Positions 8,648 to 21,567 of a stretch of 64,000 nucleotides of DNA are shown here, piece by piece. The notes beneath the pieces were generated by a model. It was not told the DNA's origin and did not search any database. It worked only from the letters and a program-made list of their open reading frames with translations. Numbering within the stretch: the stretch's first letter is position 1; each line of letters opens with the position of its first letter. A program made the translations under genes and the position numbers. Source of the stretch: Lentilactobacillus kefiri (GTDB lineage Bacteria > Bacillota > Bacilli > Lactobacillales > Lactobacillaceae); the NCBI RefSeq assembly GCF_007989105.1, contig NZ_BJVK01000004.1, forward strand, positions 51,143 through 115,142, given 5' to 3'.

Positions 8648-10069
8648 CTATTTACTCATTGAATCTTTTAGCATTTTGTTAATAACTTGTGGGTTAGCTT
8701 TCCCATGGGTCTGTTTCATAATCTGACCAACCAAGTAACCGATAGCACGATCTTTACCATTATGGAAATCTTCAACTGATTGAGGGTTGGCAGCAACCAC
8801 TTCATCAACAATTGGTTGAAGCTTGGCAGGATCTGATAATTGAACCATTCCTTTTTCTTCAACAAACTTCTTAGGCTCTTCACCTTTGGTAATGGCTTTG
8901 AAGACTTTCTTAGCCATCTTTGATGAAATAGTGCCATCAGTAATTAATTTGATCATTGTTGCCAAATGTTCTGGTGTAATCTTGGTGTCCTGCAATTCAA
9001 CCTGGTTGTCGTTCATGTAGGCATTGACATCACCTTGCAGGTAGTTGGCAGCCAACTTGGCAGCCGCACCGGCAGCAATCATCTTATCGAAGAAGTCGGA
9101 CATTTCCTTGGTCTGGGTGATAACCATTGCATCGTAATCGGTAATTCCCAATTCATTGACATAGCGTTCACGACGCTTGGCAGGTGGTTCTGGAAGTTCT
9201 TTTGCAATCGAATCGATCCAGTCTTGTGAAATAGTCAATGCTGGTAAATCTGGTTCTGGGAAGTAACGGTAGTCATCGGAACCTTCCTTAACACGCATCA
9301 ATTCCGTTTGACCAGTTGTTTCATCAAAACGTCGGGTTTCTTGCTGAATAGTCCCACCGGACATAATAACTCGTTGTTGACGTTGTTCTTCATATTCAAG
9401 ACTCTTTTTGACATAGTTGAATGAATTAATGTTTTTCATTTCAACTTTGGTACCAAATTCTTTTTGTCCAACTGGTCGAATAGAAATGTTGGTATCAACT
9501 CGCATTGATCCCTCTTCCATTTTGACATCGGAAATCCCAGTAAACTGGACAATTTGACGTAATTGTTCCAAATAAGCGTATGCTTCATCAGGTGAAGTAA
9601 TATCTGGTTTTGATACGATTTCAATTAAAGGTGTGCCTTGACGGTTTAAATCAACGAATGAATGCTCAGATTCATGAGTGTTCTTTCCGGCATCCTCTTC
9701 AATATGCATTTCTGCAATTCCAATTTTCTTCTTTTGGCCGTCAACTTCTACCTCAACCCAACCATCATGAGCAATTGGTTTCTCAGATTGAGTGATCTGA
9801 TAAGCTTTTGGATTATCAGGATAGAAATAGTTTTTTCGATCAAAGTGGGGATTTTTTTCAATTGTGGCATGTAATGCCAAGCCAGCCATAATTCCGTCAT
9901 GAACAACGCCTTTATTAGTGGTTGGCAAGACACCAGGATATCCCCAATCAATCACGTTGGTGTTTGAGTTGGGTTCGTCACCAAATTCTACAGGAGAAGG
10001 ACTAAAGATTTTAGAGTGGGTCTTTAACTCCACGTGCACTTCAAGCCCGATAGTGGTTTCAAAATTCAT
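8648..10069 (-). CDS. gatB: Aspartyl/glutamyl-tRNA amidotransferase subunit B
   Basis: Subunit of GatCAB that phosphorylates the misacylated Glu-tRNA(Gln) or Asp-tRNA(Asn) and binds the tRNA. The start [17 protein letters not shown] is the classical GatB signature. The cradle domain includes the [10 protein letters not shown] and FPEPDLPAL segments, and the C-terminus is a YqeY-like helical tail (about residues 330-473). The 473-residue length is normal. Its ATG overlaps the gatA stop codon by one base (TAATG), which indicates translational coupling. Confidence 0.98.
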   Translation of the reverse strand: MNFETTIGLEVHVELKTHSKIFSPSPVEFGDEPNSNTNVIDWGYPGVLPTTNKGVVHDGIMAGLALHATIEKNPHFDRKNYFYPDNPKAYQITQSEKPIAHDGWVEVEVDGQKKKIGIAEMHIEEDAGKNTHESEHSFVDLNRQGTPLIEIVSKPDITSPDEAYAYLEQLRQIVQFTGISDVKMEEGSMRVDTNISIRPVGQKEFGTKVEMKNINSFNYVKKSLEYEEQRQQRVIMSGGTIQQETRRFDETTGQTELMRVKEGSDDYRYFPEPDLPALTISQDWIDSIAKELPEPPAKRRERYVNELGITDYDAMVITQTKEMSDFFDKMIAAGAAAKLAANYLQGDVNAYMNDNQVELQDTKITPEHLATMIKLITDGTISSKMAKKVFKAITKGEEPKKFVEEKGMVQLSDPAKLQPIVDEVVAANPQSVEDFHNGKDRAIGYLVGQIMKQTHGKANPQVINKMLKDSMSK

Positions 10070-11532
10070 TAGTTATTTCCTCCCATCTTGGGTGTTTGCT
10101 TACCAAAGTCAGTATTTTGTTCGAATGCATTTCCGGCTTGGTAAATTGTTGATTCGTCAAATGGTCGGCCAATTAGTTGAACACCTACAGGCAAGCCGTT
10201 TGAGAATCCAGCTGGAATTGACATTCCTGGCAGCCCTGCAAGGTTAACAGGAAGTGTCAATACATCATTCATATACATCGTCATTGGGTCAGAAACATCT
10301 TCACCAATACCATAAGCAGGAGTTGGTGCAGTTGGTGCCAAGATCAAATCATAATCTTTAAATACTTTAGTAAAGTCATTAATCATCAGAGTTCGAACTT
10401 GAGCAGCTTTCTTGAAGTATGCGTCATAAAATCCAGCTGAAAGTGAGAATGTTCCTAACATAATACGACGTTTTACTTCATCCCCAAACCCTTCGGAACG
10501 AGATTTAACGTAAAGGTCATCAAGATTTTTAATATTCTCTGCTCGACGGCCGTAACGGATACCATCGAATCGTTGAAGGTTTGATGAAGCTTCAGATGAA
10601 GAAATAATGTAATAAGCTGCAACACCGTACTTGGTATGTGGCAACGAAACTTCTTCAACAGTTGCACCAAGCTTTTTAAATGTATCAGCGGTATTTAAAA
10701 CAGTTTGTTTAACATCATCATCAAGCCCTTGGGCCATGAATTCACTTGGAATTCCAATCTTTAGTCTTTTTACGCCCTTATCAAGATTACTGGTAAAGTC
10801 CGGAACTTCTTTAGTTGATGAGGTTAAGTCGTGCTTATCGTGACCGGCGATGGCATTCAATACAGTCGCATTGTCGAAAACGTTACGGGTAATCGGTCCG
10901 ATTTGATCCAAACTTGAACCAAAGGCAATTAATCCCCAACGAGAAACCCGGCCATAAGTTGGCTTCATTCCAACCACCCCATTAAATGAGGCTGGTTGAC
11001 GAATAGAGCCACCAGTATCTGATCCCAAGGCTGCTAAGACTTCACCGGCGGCAACAGCTGCTGCTGAACCACCTGACGAACCACCAGGAACTTTAGTTGT
11101 ATCCCAAGGATTATGGGTCACTTTAAAAGCTGAATTTTCAGTAGAACCACCCATGGCAAATTCATCCATGTTTGTTTTACCAACATTGATGGTATCAAGA
11201 TCCTGTAATTTTTTAACGGCGGTTGCATCAAAAATTGGTTTGAAGTTTTCCAAAATTTTTGAAGCTGCAGTCGTTTTCAAGCCTTTTGTAACCATATTGT
11301 CTTTGATAGCAATCGGCATGCCTGACAATAAGTTGTCGGAATCAATACCTTTTTCATCAATTTCAGATGCTTTCTTCAAAGCACCCTCGTCGTCAACAGT
11401 TAAGAAGGCATTGATGTCACCATCAACCTTTTTAATGTTATCAAGAGTTTGTTGAGTGAGATCTTTTGCTGAAATTTCTTTATTGACGAGCTTTTCGTGG
11501 ATACTCTTGAGTGATTGATTAAAATAATTCAT
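10069..11532 (-). CDS. gatA: Aspartyl/glutamyl-tRNA amidotransferase subunit A
   Basis: Glutaminase subunit that releases ammonia and channels it to GatB. It has the amidase-signature fold with the Ser-cisSer-Lys triad: the Lys in PIAIKDNM near residue 77, the glycine/serine stretch [16 protein letters not shown], and the nucleophile Ser in [14 protein letters not shown] near residue 175. The 487 residues are full length. The ATG overlaps the gatC stop codon (TAATG), so gatC, gatA and gatB are coupled in equal stoichiometry. Confidence 0.98.
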   Translation of the reverse strand: MNYFNQSLKSIHEKLVNKEISAKDLTQQTLDNIKKVDGDINAFLTVDDEGALKKASEIDEKGIDSDNLLSGMPIAIKDNMVTKGLKTTAASKILENFKPIFDATAVKKLQDLDTINVGKTNMDEFAMGGSTENSAFKVTHNPWDTTKVPGGSSGGSAAAVAAGEVLAALGSDTGGSIRQPASFNGVVGMKPTYGRVSRWGLIAFGSSLDQIGPITRNVFDNATVLNAIAGHDKHDLTSSTKEVPDFTSNLDKGVKRLKIGIPSEFMAQGLDDDVKQTVLNTADTFKKLGATVEEVSLPHTKYGVAAYYIISSSEASSNLQRFDGIRYGRRAENIKNLDDLYVKSRSEGFGDEVKRRIMLGTFSLSAGFYDAYFKKAAQVRTLMINDFTKVFKDYDLILAPTAPTPAYGIGEDVSDPMTMYMNDVLTLPVNLAGLPGMSIPAGFSNGLPVGVQLIGRPFDESTIYQAGNAFEQNTDFGKQTPKMGGNN

Positions 11533-11843
11533 TATTCATTTTCCCCACTTTCATCAATAATGGTTGGCACTCTGATGTAGCCATCGGCTGTATCAGGTGC
11601 ATTATCAAGAAGTGCTTGGCGTTGATGCCAGTCTTCGGCAACATCGTCTCTCATAACGTTAATTTGGTCAGTTACACTACTTGTGGGTTCAACACCGTCA
11701 GTGTCAACCTCACTCAATGTTTCAAACAAACCAATAATTTGATCCAGCTGGGTCGTGAAATATGGCAGTTGATCATCGGCAATCTTTAATTTTGCCAATT
11801 CAGCAACGTGTTTTACTTGATCCTCGGAGATCTTTTCAGTCAT
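11532..11843 (-). CDS. gatC: Aspartyl/glutamyl-tRNA amidotransferase subunit C
   Basis: Small stabilising subunit that wraps around the GatA-GatB interface. The start is taken at ATG 11843 ([19 protein letters not shown]), which has an AGAAGGATTTC ribosome site. An upstream in-frame start at 11900 would add 19 residues with no family match and no ribosome site. The resulting length is about 103 residues, and the HVAELAKL and GVEPTSSV motifs are typical. It is the first gene of the gatCAB-dagK-rlmD unit. Confidence 0.95.
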   Translation of the reverse strand: MTEKISEDQVKHVAELAKLKIADDQLPYFTTQLDQIIGLFETLSEVDTDGVEPTSSVTDQINVMRDDVAEDWHQRQALLDNAPDTADGYIRVPTIIDESGENE

Positions 11844-11890
11844 TGAAATCCTTCTCTCTTCTGAATGTCCAAAATTTAATAACAACAATA

Positions 11891-11899
11891 ATTTTACCA
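11891..11899 (-). promoter_or_regulatory. Possible extended -10 promoter of gatCAB
   Basis: On the minus strand, TGG directly precedes TAAAAT (11891-11896), an extended -10 arrangement, about 48 bases before the gatC ATG. No good -35 box is present at 16-18 bases. camS lies immediately upstream without an obvious terminator, so read-through from pcrA-ligA-camS is equally possible. Confidence 0.4.
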
Positions 11900-11924
11900 T
11901 AGAAATAATGGCATTTTTTAAAAA

Positions 11925-13067
11925 TTAATAACTATTGAAAATATGAGCCGAGAATTTCTTCTCATTCTGTTTCCGACTCAAGAAACTTTGAATGCCTTCC
12001 GTCGATGAAACAGTGATGTCAATTGGTGCATTTGCCGGCAAGTATCGTTGAGCGGCATTTTGAATATATTGGGTAAAACTGATAATTTCAGTCTGGCTAT
12101 AAAATTGGGTGGTAATACTGATATTCATCCCGCTCAATGAGCCATCCGTGTATTGTGCCTGAGCAGTTACCCCACTCAAGTTCGGGAAGAAGCCCTGAAT
12201 TTCGGATTTGAAATTATCAAATGAATCGGCATCATTTTGGCTTGGGCCTTTTTTAGATGATTGCAGTGGAAATACATAGTTCTTCTGATTAATCTTATTC
12301 CACTTGGCAACTTTGGTTTCACCATCGTCATTTACCGAATAAGCAAAGAAGTTTCCACCAACCAGACTGTCATCAGATGCCTGCTTGTACAACGCAATGA
12401 TAATTGGAATGTTCTTCAAAGATTTGCGCTGTCGCAGCCGTTTGATAACCTGGTTGGCAATCGCCTTTCCGTGCTTTTTAACTTGAGCATTCGAAATGTT
12501 CGTTTGATAAGTAGGACCATAGGCGGTTTTCTTATAGTAATCAACCGAGTTGATTCCCAAACCAATGGTCATTCCGGATAATCGAAGTGATTTACCGCTT
12601 TGGGTCATGAAATCCTGTTCATCAATTTGAGAAAGATAAACCGGGTTTCTGGTATTTGGACTGGTTGACTTTGATTTAACCGGATTTAAGCCCTTGGGAT
12701 TGGATTTGGACTTTCTATCCAGCCAATTTTCAACTGTACTGGTTGAAAGATATTGGCCTTCTTGGAAAACATACTTTTTAGTTGAAAATTCTTTTTTCGA
12801 GATATCCAAAAGCCCATTTTCAAATCCTTTGATGTTAAATTGGTTGGACTCTTGTGAAACACTAACGCCACGGGACTTACTGGTTTGGTAACGGCCATTT
12901 TTAATAACTCCCTGGTAGTAATCAGTGTTGGTCTGGCCGGTTAACTGGGTCTTCGACTTTGATCCACTTGAGTTACTCGTATCTTTTGATAAATTATCAA
13001 CGCTCCCACACGCTGCCAGCATGAATCCTGACAGAATGATTGAAATTCCCAGGATAATTTTTTTCAC
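11925..13067 (-). CDS. camS: CamS family lipoprotein (sex pheromone precursor-like)
   Basis: Membrane-anchored lipoprotein of the CamS family, named after the staphylococcal protein whose signal peptide is cleaved to an enterococcal pheromone. The role of the mature protein in lactobacilli is not known. The start is taken at GTG 13067, giving VKKIILGISIILSGFMLAAC, with GGAGGAACGAATC as ribosome site and the lipobox Cys at residue 20. The ATG five codons upstream overlaps that site. The mature part (about 360 residues) contains the NPVYLSQI, LRLSGMTIGLG and QAQYTDGSLSGMNI segments usual for this family. It lies 17 bases after ligA in the pcrA-ligA-camS unit. Confidence 0.9.
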   Translation of the reverse strand: MKKIILGISIILSGFMLAACGSVDNLSKDTSNSSGSKSKTQLTGQTNTDYYQGVIKNGRYQTSKSRGVSVSQESNQFNIKGFENGLLDISKKEFSTKKYVFQEGQYLSTSTVENWLDRKSKSNPKGLNPVKSKSTSPNTRNPVYLSQIDEQDFMTQSGKSLRLSGMTIGLGINSVDYYKKTAYGPTYQTNISNAQVKKHGKAIANQVIKRLRQRKSLKNIPIIIALYKQASDDSLVGGNFFAYSVNDDGETKVAKWNKINQKNYVFPLQSSKKGPSQNDADSFDNFKSEIQGFFPNLSGVTAQAQYTDGSLSGMNISITTQFYSQTEIISFTQYIQNAAQRYLPANAPIDITVSSTEGIQSFLSRKQNEKKFSAHIFNSY

Positions 13068-13084
13068 GATTCGTTCCTCCATTG

Positions 13085-15130
<2,046 letters not shown>

Positions 15131-17365
15131 TTAATTTTCCTGCTTTTTAATTGGCGCAAACGCCGCAAGCAACCGCTTAATACCTTCTTGTTTAAAGGCG
15201 ATATCAAGTTCCATATCTTCGCCGGTTCCGGCTACCTTAACAACTGTCCCGGTTCCCCAAGCCTTATGGGAAACTTTGTCACCAACGGACCAGGCCTTTT
15301 TGTCGGCCCCCGTTCCCTTAGGTGATTCTTTCACTTGAGCAGGACGGTGATAAGTTGTGGCTGTTGCCCGTCGTGTTCGGCGGTCAAACGGCGTGGTAAG
15401 CGGAGTATCAGTCTGCTGTTGATTGTCGCTGTGAATTAATTCCGGAATGATTTCATTAACAAATCGTGATTCGGGATTATTCTGGCGGCGACCATAAAGC
15501 ATTCTGGAATAGGCATTGGTAATATACAATTTTTCCTTGGCACGGGTAATTCCCACATATGCCAGTCGACGTTCTTCTTGTAATTCTGATTCATCTGCAG
15601 CAGCTCTTGAAAGTGGGAACAATCCCTCTTCCATCCCCATCAAAAAGACAACTGGGAATTCCAAACCTTTAGCAGCATGAAGAGTCATCAAAGTAACCTG
15701 GGCATTATCTTCTTCAAGACTATCCTGGTCAGAAACCAAGGCCAAATCACTTAAGAAATTAACCAGGTTTTGCTGGCCGGTTTCGCCTTCGTTATCCTCA
15801 TCATACTTTTGGGTAACAGAAATGAATTCTTCCAAGTTTTCAAGCCTGGTTTGGGCTTCAAGGGACTTGGAGGCTTTCAAAGTACTTAAATAACCACTTT
15901 TATCCAAAACTTCTTCAGTAATTTCGGTAATCGACATTTCATCCATTTTGGCAGAAATCTCACTCATTGTGTGTTCAAAATCTGAGATTGAATTTTTTGC
16001 CCGGGTGGAAATTTGATTGGCCAAATCCACATTCTTGGCTGCTTCCAATAAACTCCAGCCATGATCATTGGCAAATAGTCTTAACCGTTCAATACTGGTC
16101 TGGCCAATTCCCCGTTTGGGTTCATTAATAACCCGTTCGAAACTCATTGAATCATTGGGATTAGCTAAAAGTGTGAGATATGATAAGGCATCCCGAATTT
16201 CTTTTCGATCATAAAATTTGTGCCCACCAACCATGGTATAAGGAATGTTTGATTTGAGCAGAGTCTCTTCAATCACTCGTGACTGTGCGTTGGTTCGATA
16301 CAGGATCGCAAAGCTGCCATAATTTCGTTTTGGCTTAGCCATTTCTTCTTGAATTTTGGCAACCACATACCGGGCCTCATCATTTTCAGTTTGGCCACGA
16401 TAATAGGAAATCTGATCGCCTTTCGCATTTTCAGTCCATAAATTTTTATCCGCCCGGTTGTCATTATGCTCAATAACCGCGTTTGCCGCGTTCAGGATTG
16501 TCTTGGTAGAACGGTAATTTTGTTCCAGCAAGGTAACATGTGCAGCCGGATAATCCTTCTTAAAATCAAGGATGTTTTGCATGTTGGCACCACGCCAACC
16601 ATAAATACTCTGGTCGGCATCACCAACAACACAAATATTTTGATTCTTTTTAGCCAATGTATTAACCAGTTGATACTGAGCTTCGTTGGTATCCTGATAT
16701 TCATCAACGTGAATGTACTGGAACTTATCCTGATAGTCAGCTAAAACATCTTTATGTTCATCAAACAACTGAATCGTCATCATAATCAGGTCATCAAAAT
16801 CAAGTGATTCGTTTTGCTTGAGTTCTGCCTGATAACGTTCATACACGTCTGCTACGATCTGATCAAATGCACTAATTGCCTGTACTTTGAATTGTTTGGG
16901 AGTCAATAAATCGTTTTTGGCGTTTGAAATGCTTGAAAGTACGGAGCGTGGATCAAATTTCTTGGGATCAATGTTCAGATCTCGGAGAACTCTTTTGACC
17001 AACGTCCGCTGCTCACTGGTATCGGCAATCGTAAATGCTTTGTTATAGCCCAGTAAGTCAATGTGTCGACGTAAAATTCGAACACACAGTGCATGAAACG
17101 TTGAAACCCAGACGTCATTGCCACCTTCACCCAACAGCTTGGATACCCGTTCACGCATCTCTCGAGCTGCCTTGTTGGTGAAAGTAATTGCTAAAATCCG
17201 CCAAGGCATAATGTGATTATGTTCAATTATGTAGGCAATTCGATGGGTTAAAACCCTTGTTTTTCCACTACCGGCTCCTGCCATAATCAAAACCGGTCCT
17301 TCGGTATGAACAACAGCATCTTTTTGATCTTTGTTCAAACCTGCTAATAAACTTTCTTCTGCCAC
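15131..17365 (-). CDS. pcrA: ATP-dependent DNA helicase PcrA (UvrD/Rep family)
   Basis: 3'-5' superfamily 1 helicase for repair, plasmid rolling-circle replication and removal of RecA or stalled polymerase. Motif I is MAGAGSGKTRVLTHR near residue 30. Motif II (VDEYQDTN), the QNYRST motif and motif VI (YVGITRAKEKL) follow. The C-terminal tail ends in a Tudor-like segment (WSVGDKVSHKAWGTGTVV), as in other PcrA proteins that contact RNA polymerase. I place the start at GTG 17365 (VAEESLLAGLNKDQ), since AGAGGATGG lies 8 bases before it. The ATG at 17377 is inside that site. A TATAAT box near 17398-17403 may belong to its promoter. Confidence 0.97.
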   Translation of the reverse strand: MAEESLLAGLNKDQKDAVVHTEGPVLIMAGAGSGKTRVLTHRIAYIIEHNHIMPWRILAITFTNKAAREMRERVSKLLGEGGNDVWVSTFHALCVRILRRHIDLLGYNKAFTIADTSEQRTLVKRVLRDLNIDPKKFDPRSVLSSISNAKNDLLTPKQFKVQAISAFDQIVADVYERYQAELKQNESLDFDDLIMMTIQLFDEHKDVLADYQDKFQYIHVDEYQDTNEAQYQLVNTLAKKNQNICVVGDADQSIYGWRGANMQNILDFKKDYPAAHVTLLEQNYRSTKTILNAANAVIEHNDNRADKNLWTENAKGDQISYYRGQTENDEARYVVAKIQEEMAKPKRNYGSFAILYRTNAQSRVIEETLLKSNIPYTMVGGHKFYDRKEIRDALSYLTLLANPNDSMSFERVINEPKRGIGQTSIERLRLFANDHGWSLLEAAKNVDLANQISTRAKNSISDFEHTMSEISAKMDEMSITEITEEVLDKSGYLSTLKASKSLEAQTRLENLEEFISVTQKYDEDNEGETGQQNLVNFLSDLALVSDQDSLEEDNAQVTLMTLHAAKGLEFPVVFLMGMEEGLFPLSRAAADESELQEERRLAYVGITRAKEKLYITNAYSRMLYGRRQNNPESRFVNEIIPELIHSDNQQQTDTPLTTPFDRRTRRATATTYHRPAQVKESPKGTGADKKAWSVGDKVSHKAWGTGTVVKVAGTGEDMELDIAFKQEGIKRLLAAFAPIKKQEN

Positions 17366-17405
17366 TAAATATTCCATCCTCTCTCGTTTGTCTTTTTAAT
17401 TATAA

Positions 17406-17428
17406 CAAAAAAGTCGGCTTCCCGACTC
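17406..17428 (-). terminator. Intrinsic terminator after the purK-like gene
   Basis: Minus-strand stem AGTCGG/CCGACT with a GAAG tetraloop followed by six T. It abuts the stop codon of the purK-like gene and precedes pcrA. Confidence 0.85.
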
Positions 17429-17429
17429 T

Positions 17430-18590
17430 CTACATATTGCTATATTTTGTTTTATAATCGACGTCTTTCCAGATGCCGGTCGCTTCAAGTTTAACTAAGG
17501 TATCTGAAATCGATTCGGTTGGAATCAAAACGTGGCCGACACACTGCTTATCATCGCTGGGATGGTTGCCGTAAAAGGTAAAGTGCCAGTTATCTTTGAT
17601 CACCCATTGAGTTTGAACACGTTGATATTCTTGTTGTCGAATTGCTTGAAAGACGGTTGCAATACCTGGAATAATCTTAGTCAACGGTAATCCGGCGATT
17701 GCCCGCAAATGTTGTTCAAATTCATCCACATTGGCAGCATAATCAAAAACAAATCCGGCTGGGCTTAATTTAGGAGCGATGCGGCTAACATAAATCGACC
17801 CACTCTTTGCGAGAAATAATGAAACTTCAAAGGTTCCAACGTAGTTCACATTTTTGGCAATTTCATTGGTAATCCGTTCCATTTCCTTTTTGACGCTCGG
17901 ATCAAGTTGAGCCGGCGTATAGGCAGTCATCAATTGCTCGCCAACATAGACCACTTCAACGGGTGGAAACATCACTGTCGAACCGGATGCTGTCCGGGTG
18001 ACCACGACAGAATAGTCGGTATCATGCTCAACATATGACTCCAAAATATAAGTTCCAGAATCCAAGAATCCTGACGCCAATACAATATCGGCCTGATTCT
18101 TAATCTGTAATTCTTTACCGCCGTTCAAGCCTCGCTGAATCGGCTTTAAAATTGCCGGATAGCCAATTGAATTGATCGCCTGATAAATATCTTCCAGAGT
18201 GACAATTGTCGAATATGGCACCATATTAATATTCAGTGTCTCAAAAAATGTCCGTTCAATTAAACGATCTTGAACAATATCCAGCATTCCATCCTGTTGG
18301 GGAACTGCTGTAAATTGAGAAATATATCTGACAACATCAGAATCAATGTACTGATTATCATAAATAACAGCATCACAGCGTTCAGCAAACATTTTTAAAG
18401 TCTCTTTGTCGTTATACGGACCAATATATTTATAAGCCGCCTGCTCCATTGCTTTGCTGTTTTCATTTGAACTATACATTCCAATGTTAAAACCCATCTG
18501 TTTTGCATGGGCTAACAAAGTGGGAGTACTAATACTGTCTCCCAAAATTCCAATTGTTTGACCGGGATAGATGACATTTGCGTTTGCCAA
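17430..18590 (-). CDS. purK: PurK-like ATP-grasp protein (N5-carboxyaminoimidazole ribonucleotide synthase family)
   Basis: Belongs to the PurK family, which makes N5-CAIR from AIR, ATP and bicarbonate in purine synthesis. The N-terminal PreATP-grasp fold starts with YPGQTIGILGDSIS. The ATP-grasp part has GYPAILKPIQRGLNGG (about residue 145) and FEVSLFLAKSGSIYVSRIAPKLSPAGF. The canonical E-x-N-PR-x-HNSGH motif of PurK is replaced by VSRIAPKLSPAGF, so some active-site residues differ. There is no purE or other pur gene in the window. It could be a diverged paralogue with another substrate. The start is TTG 18590 with a weak ribosome site. It follows xpt by about 80 bases. Confidence 0.65.
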   Translation of the reverse strand: MANANVIYPGQTIGILGDSISTPTLLAHAKQMGFNIGMYSSNENSKAMEQAAYKYIGPYNDKETLKMFAERCDAVIYDNQYIDSDVVRYISQFTAVPQQDGMLDIVQDRLIERTFFETLNINMVPYSTIVTLEDIYQAINSIGYPAILKPIQRGLNGGKELQIKNQADIVLASGFLDSGTYILESYVEHDTDYSVVVTRTASGSTVMFPPVEVVYVGEQLMTAYTPAQLDPSVKKEMERITNEIAKNVNYVGTFEVSLFLAKSGSIYVSRIAPKLSPAGFVFDYAANVDEFEQHLRAIAGLPLTKIIPGIATVFQAIRQQEYQRVQTQWVIKDNWHFTFYGNHPSDDKQCVGHVLIPTESISDTLVKLEATGIWKDVDYKTKYSNM

Positions 18591-18669
18591 TTAATTCACT
18601 ACTTTCATTTCGTAATTATCACTAATAGTTATTCGCCACTGAACTTATAGTACCATTTTTAGAGAATCG

Positions 18670-19889
<1,220 letters not shown>

Positions 19890-19920
19890 TCCAACCTCAA
19901 ACTTTCTAACTTTAAAATTA

Positions 19921-19949
19921 ATTCTAACGATAAACGGGCATAAAGACAA
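19921..19949 (-). promoter_or_regulatory. Promoter of the glucosaminidase-xpt unit
   Basis: Minus-strand TTGTCT (19944-19949), 17-base spacer, TAGAAT (19921-19926). Transcription would begin near 19914, which supports the TTG start at 19889. Confidence 0.6.
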
Positions 19950-19990
19950 ACAAAATTTAGTCAACTCCTATTAATGTTAGTGCATAAGAA

Positions 19991-20019
19991 TTGACAAACC
20001 CTGTAATTTCGGTTATGTT
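19991..20019 (+). promoter_or_regulatory. Promoter of the DUF2187-like gene
   Basis: TTGACA (19991-19996), 17-base spacer, TATGTT (20014-20019), 35 bases before the ATG. It faces away from the glucosaminidase promoter. Confidence 0.7.
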
Positions 20020-20053
20020 ATCATTTGACACTTAAATCTGGAGATGAAAACCA

Positions 20054-20359
20054 ATGGCTAAAAACACCGAAGTATCTGAAGCACAATCAAAATTTCATGT
20101 TGGTGACGAGGTTTCATTCAAGATCGAAAAGCAAACATTTAACGGCTATATTGATAAGAGTTATACCAACTCATTTTTGATAACCTTTGAATCAAATGAT
20201 CCTGAAATCATTGACAAGTACCACAAGAAAGTTGTTATTAACAACCGTCATCTCAAGATGATTAAGGCTGCACCTCAACCCGAAGTTGACGATGATGAAG
20301 ATGAGGACGAATCAAAGCCTTCAAAAAATTCAAAGTCCAAGAAATCCAACAAGAAATAA
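20054..20359 (+). CDS. Small conserved protein, DUF2187-like, with charged tail
   Basis: A 101-residue cytoplasmic protein of unknown function. Residues about 14-75 (FHVGDEVSFKIEKQTFNGYI...VVINNRHLKMI) look like the small beta-rich DUF2187/YkvS-type domain (VGD start, KVVxNxxxLK end). The last 25 residues are low complexity: an acidic run (VDDDEDEDES) followed by a Lys/Ser run, so the tail is probably disordered. A GGAG site and a strong promoter precede it, and a terminator follows at once, so it is a single-gene unit. The family assignment is by eye only. Confidence 0.75.
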   Translation: MAKNTEVSEAQSKFHVGDEVSFKIEKQTFNGYIDKSYTNSFLITFESNDPEIIDKYHKKVVINNRHLKMIKAAPQPEVDDDEDEDESKPSKNSKSKKSNKK

Positions 20360-20371
20360 TGATTTAAAAGT

Positions 20372-20405
20372 AGACCCTGCATATTCGTGCAAGGTCTCTT
20401 TTTTT
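20372..20405 (+). terminator. Intrinsic terminator of the DUF2187-like gene
   Basis: Stem AGACCCTGCA/TGCAAGGTCT (one mismatch) with a 6-base loop and then seven or more T on the plus strand. It lies 12 bases after the stop codon and converges on the ECF S-component gene. Confidence 0.85.
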
Positions 20406-21000
20406 ATCTAGCGGTTCTATCAAATATCTTTTTAACCGGAATTGCAATCAACGGTGTCACAATGCCACTAAAGATTGCTTCGGGAATCCCATTGGTTCCA
20501 ACGACTCCCAACAAGTATGGCAATAATTCTTTGATGTTAATTTGATAAAGTTGCGGTGCTTTAGCTTTATAAAATACATAAATCAGCCCTAAAACAAGGA
20601 TCGTGTTCGTTAAGGATCCCAAAACTGCAGATATCGAGATACCAACCGTTTGGCTTTTTAAATGCTTCTTGAAATACGTGTAGGTGAGTCCAGCAACAAC
20701 CCCGATCATAATTCTGGGAATAACCGAGATTAACGGATTAACAAAGACAATGGCAGCCAACGGACTGGTTGGCCAGACAAAAGCCCTCACAAACGTCGTG
20801 AATCCCCAGACACCACCAATAATGGCGCCATCAACTGTTCCAAGCAAAATGGTTGCAACAACGACGGTCATCGGAATAATCGTAATTTCAAGAGGTCCAA
20901 TTGGAATATAGCCAATTAATGGAATTGAAGTCTGCAGTAAAATAATTGCAATAAACATCGCCAACATATTCAGTCGTAACGTTTTCTTCTTAACAGGCAT
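20404..21000 (-). CDS. ECF transporter S component (vitamin-binding membrane subunit, PanT-like)
   Basis: Integral membrane substrate-binding subunit of an energy-coupling factor transporter. It has 198 residues with about six hydrophobic segments. The first helix carries an alanine-poor AMFIAIILLQTSIPLIGYIPIGPL stretch. The loop FTTFVRAFVWPTSPLA and the phrase FVNPLISVIPRIMIGVVAGL resemble pantothenate S components (PanT), but I cannot exclude another vitamin. It would share the EcfA1-EcfA2-EcfT module encoded at 22942-25413. The ATG at 21000 follows AAAGGGG. A 16-base palindrome overlaps its promoter region. Confidence 0.8.
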   Translation of the reverse strand: MPVKKKTLRLNMLAMFIAIILLQTSIPLIGYIPIGPLEITIIPMTVVVATILLGTVDGAIIGGVWGFTTFVRAFVWPTSPLAAIVFVNPLISVIPRIMIGVVAGLTYTYFKKHLKSQTVGISISAVLGSLTNTILVLGLIYVFYKAKAPQLYQINIKELLPYLLGVVGTNGIPEAIFSGIVTPLIAIPVKKIFDRTAR

Positions 21001-21031
21001 GAGTTGTTACCCCTTTAAATTTGATGGACTC

Positions 21032-21063
21032 ATTATACAATAACGGGTTGTATTCTAATACAA
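21032..21063 (-). promoter_or_regulatory. Promoter region and palindromic operator candidate of the ECF S component
   Basis: A TATAAT -10 box (21032-21037, minus strand) lies upstream of the gene. The perfect palindrome TTGTATTCTAATACAA (21048-21063; 7-base arms and a 2-base centre) sits where the -35 box and spacer should be. A repressor or activator site is inferred. No regulator gene is visible nearby. Confidence 0.5.
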
Positions 21064-21111
21064 TTTTGCAGTGGAATATCATTTTAGTCGCAAGCTTAAA
21101 ATAATCTCAAT

Positions 21112-21143
21112 AAAAAAACACCTCTCCAAGGAGAAGTGTTTTT
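21112..21143 (-). terminator. Intrinsic terminator after rpsI
   Basis: Minus-strand stem AACACTTCTCC/GGAGAGGTGTT with a TT loop and a run of seven T, 20 bases after the rpsI stop codon. Confidence 0.9.
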
Positions 21144-21161
21144 GATAATACAAAGTATATT

Positions 21162-21554
21162 TTAACGCTTTGAAAATTGTGAAGCTTTACGAGCCTTTTT
21201 AAGACCTGGCTTCTTACGTTCTTTCATACGAGCGTCACGAGTTAACAAACCAGCGCGCTTTAATGGTCCACGGAAGTCGGGATCAACGGAAAGCAATGCA
21301 CGAGCAATTCCATGACGAGTTGCTCCGGCTTGTCCGGAGAATCCACCACCGTTAACGTTAACTAAGGTATCGTAATTACCTAAAGTCTCAGTAACGTTGA
21401 ATGGTTGCACAACAACTTCTCGCAAGTTAGCAAATGGAATGTAATCTTCAATTGCTTTGTCATTCATGATAATTTTTCCAGTTCCGGGTACTAAACGTAC
21501 TCGAGCAACTGAATCTTTACGACGGCCAGTGCCGCGATATTGTACTTGAGCCAA
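21162..21554 (-). CDS. rpsI: 30S ribosomal protein S9
   Basis: 130-residue small-subunit protein whose C-terminal tail reaches the P-site t[22 protein letters not shown] and the C-terminal [11 protein letters not shown] (ending in the conserved KR) are diagnostic. It lies 13 bases after rplM, the universal bacterial pairing, and is the last gene before a strong terminator. Confidence 0.98.
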   Translation of the reverse strand: MAQVQYRGTGRRKDSVARVRLVPGTGKIIMNDKAIEDYIPFANLREVVVQPFNVTETLGNYDTLVNVNGGGFSGQAGATRHGIARALLSVDPDFRGPLKRAGLLTRDARMKERKKPGLKKARKASQFSKR

Positions 21555-21567
21555 AGTGAATTCCTCC

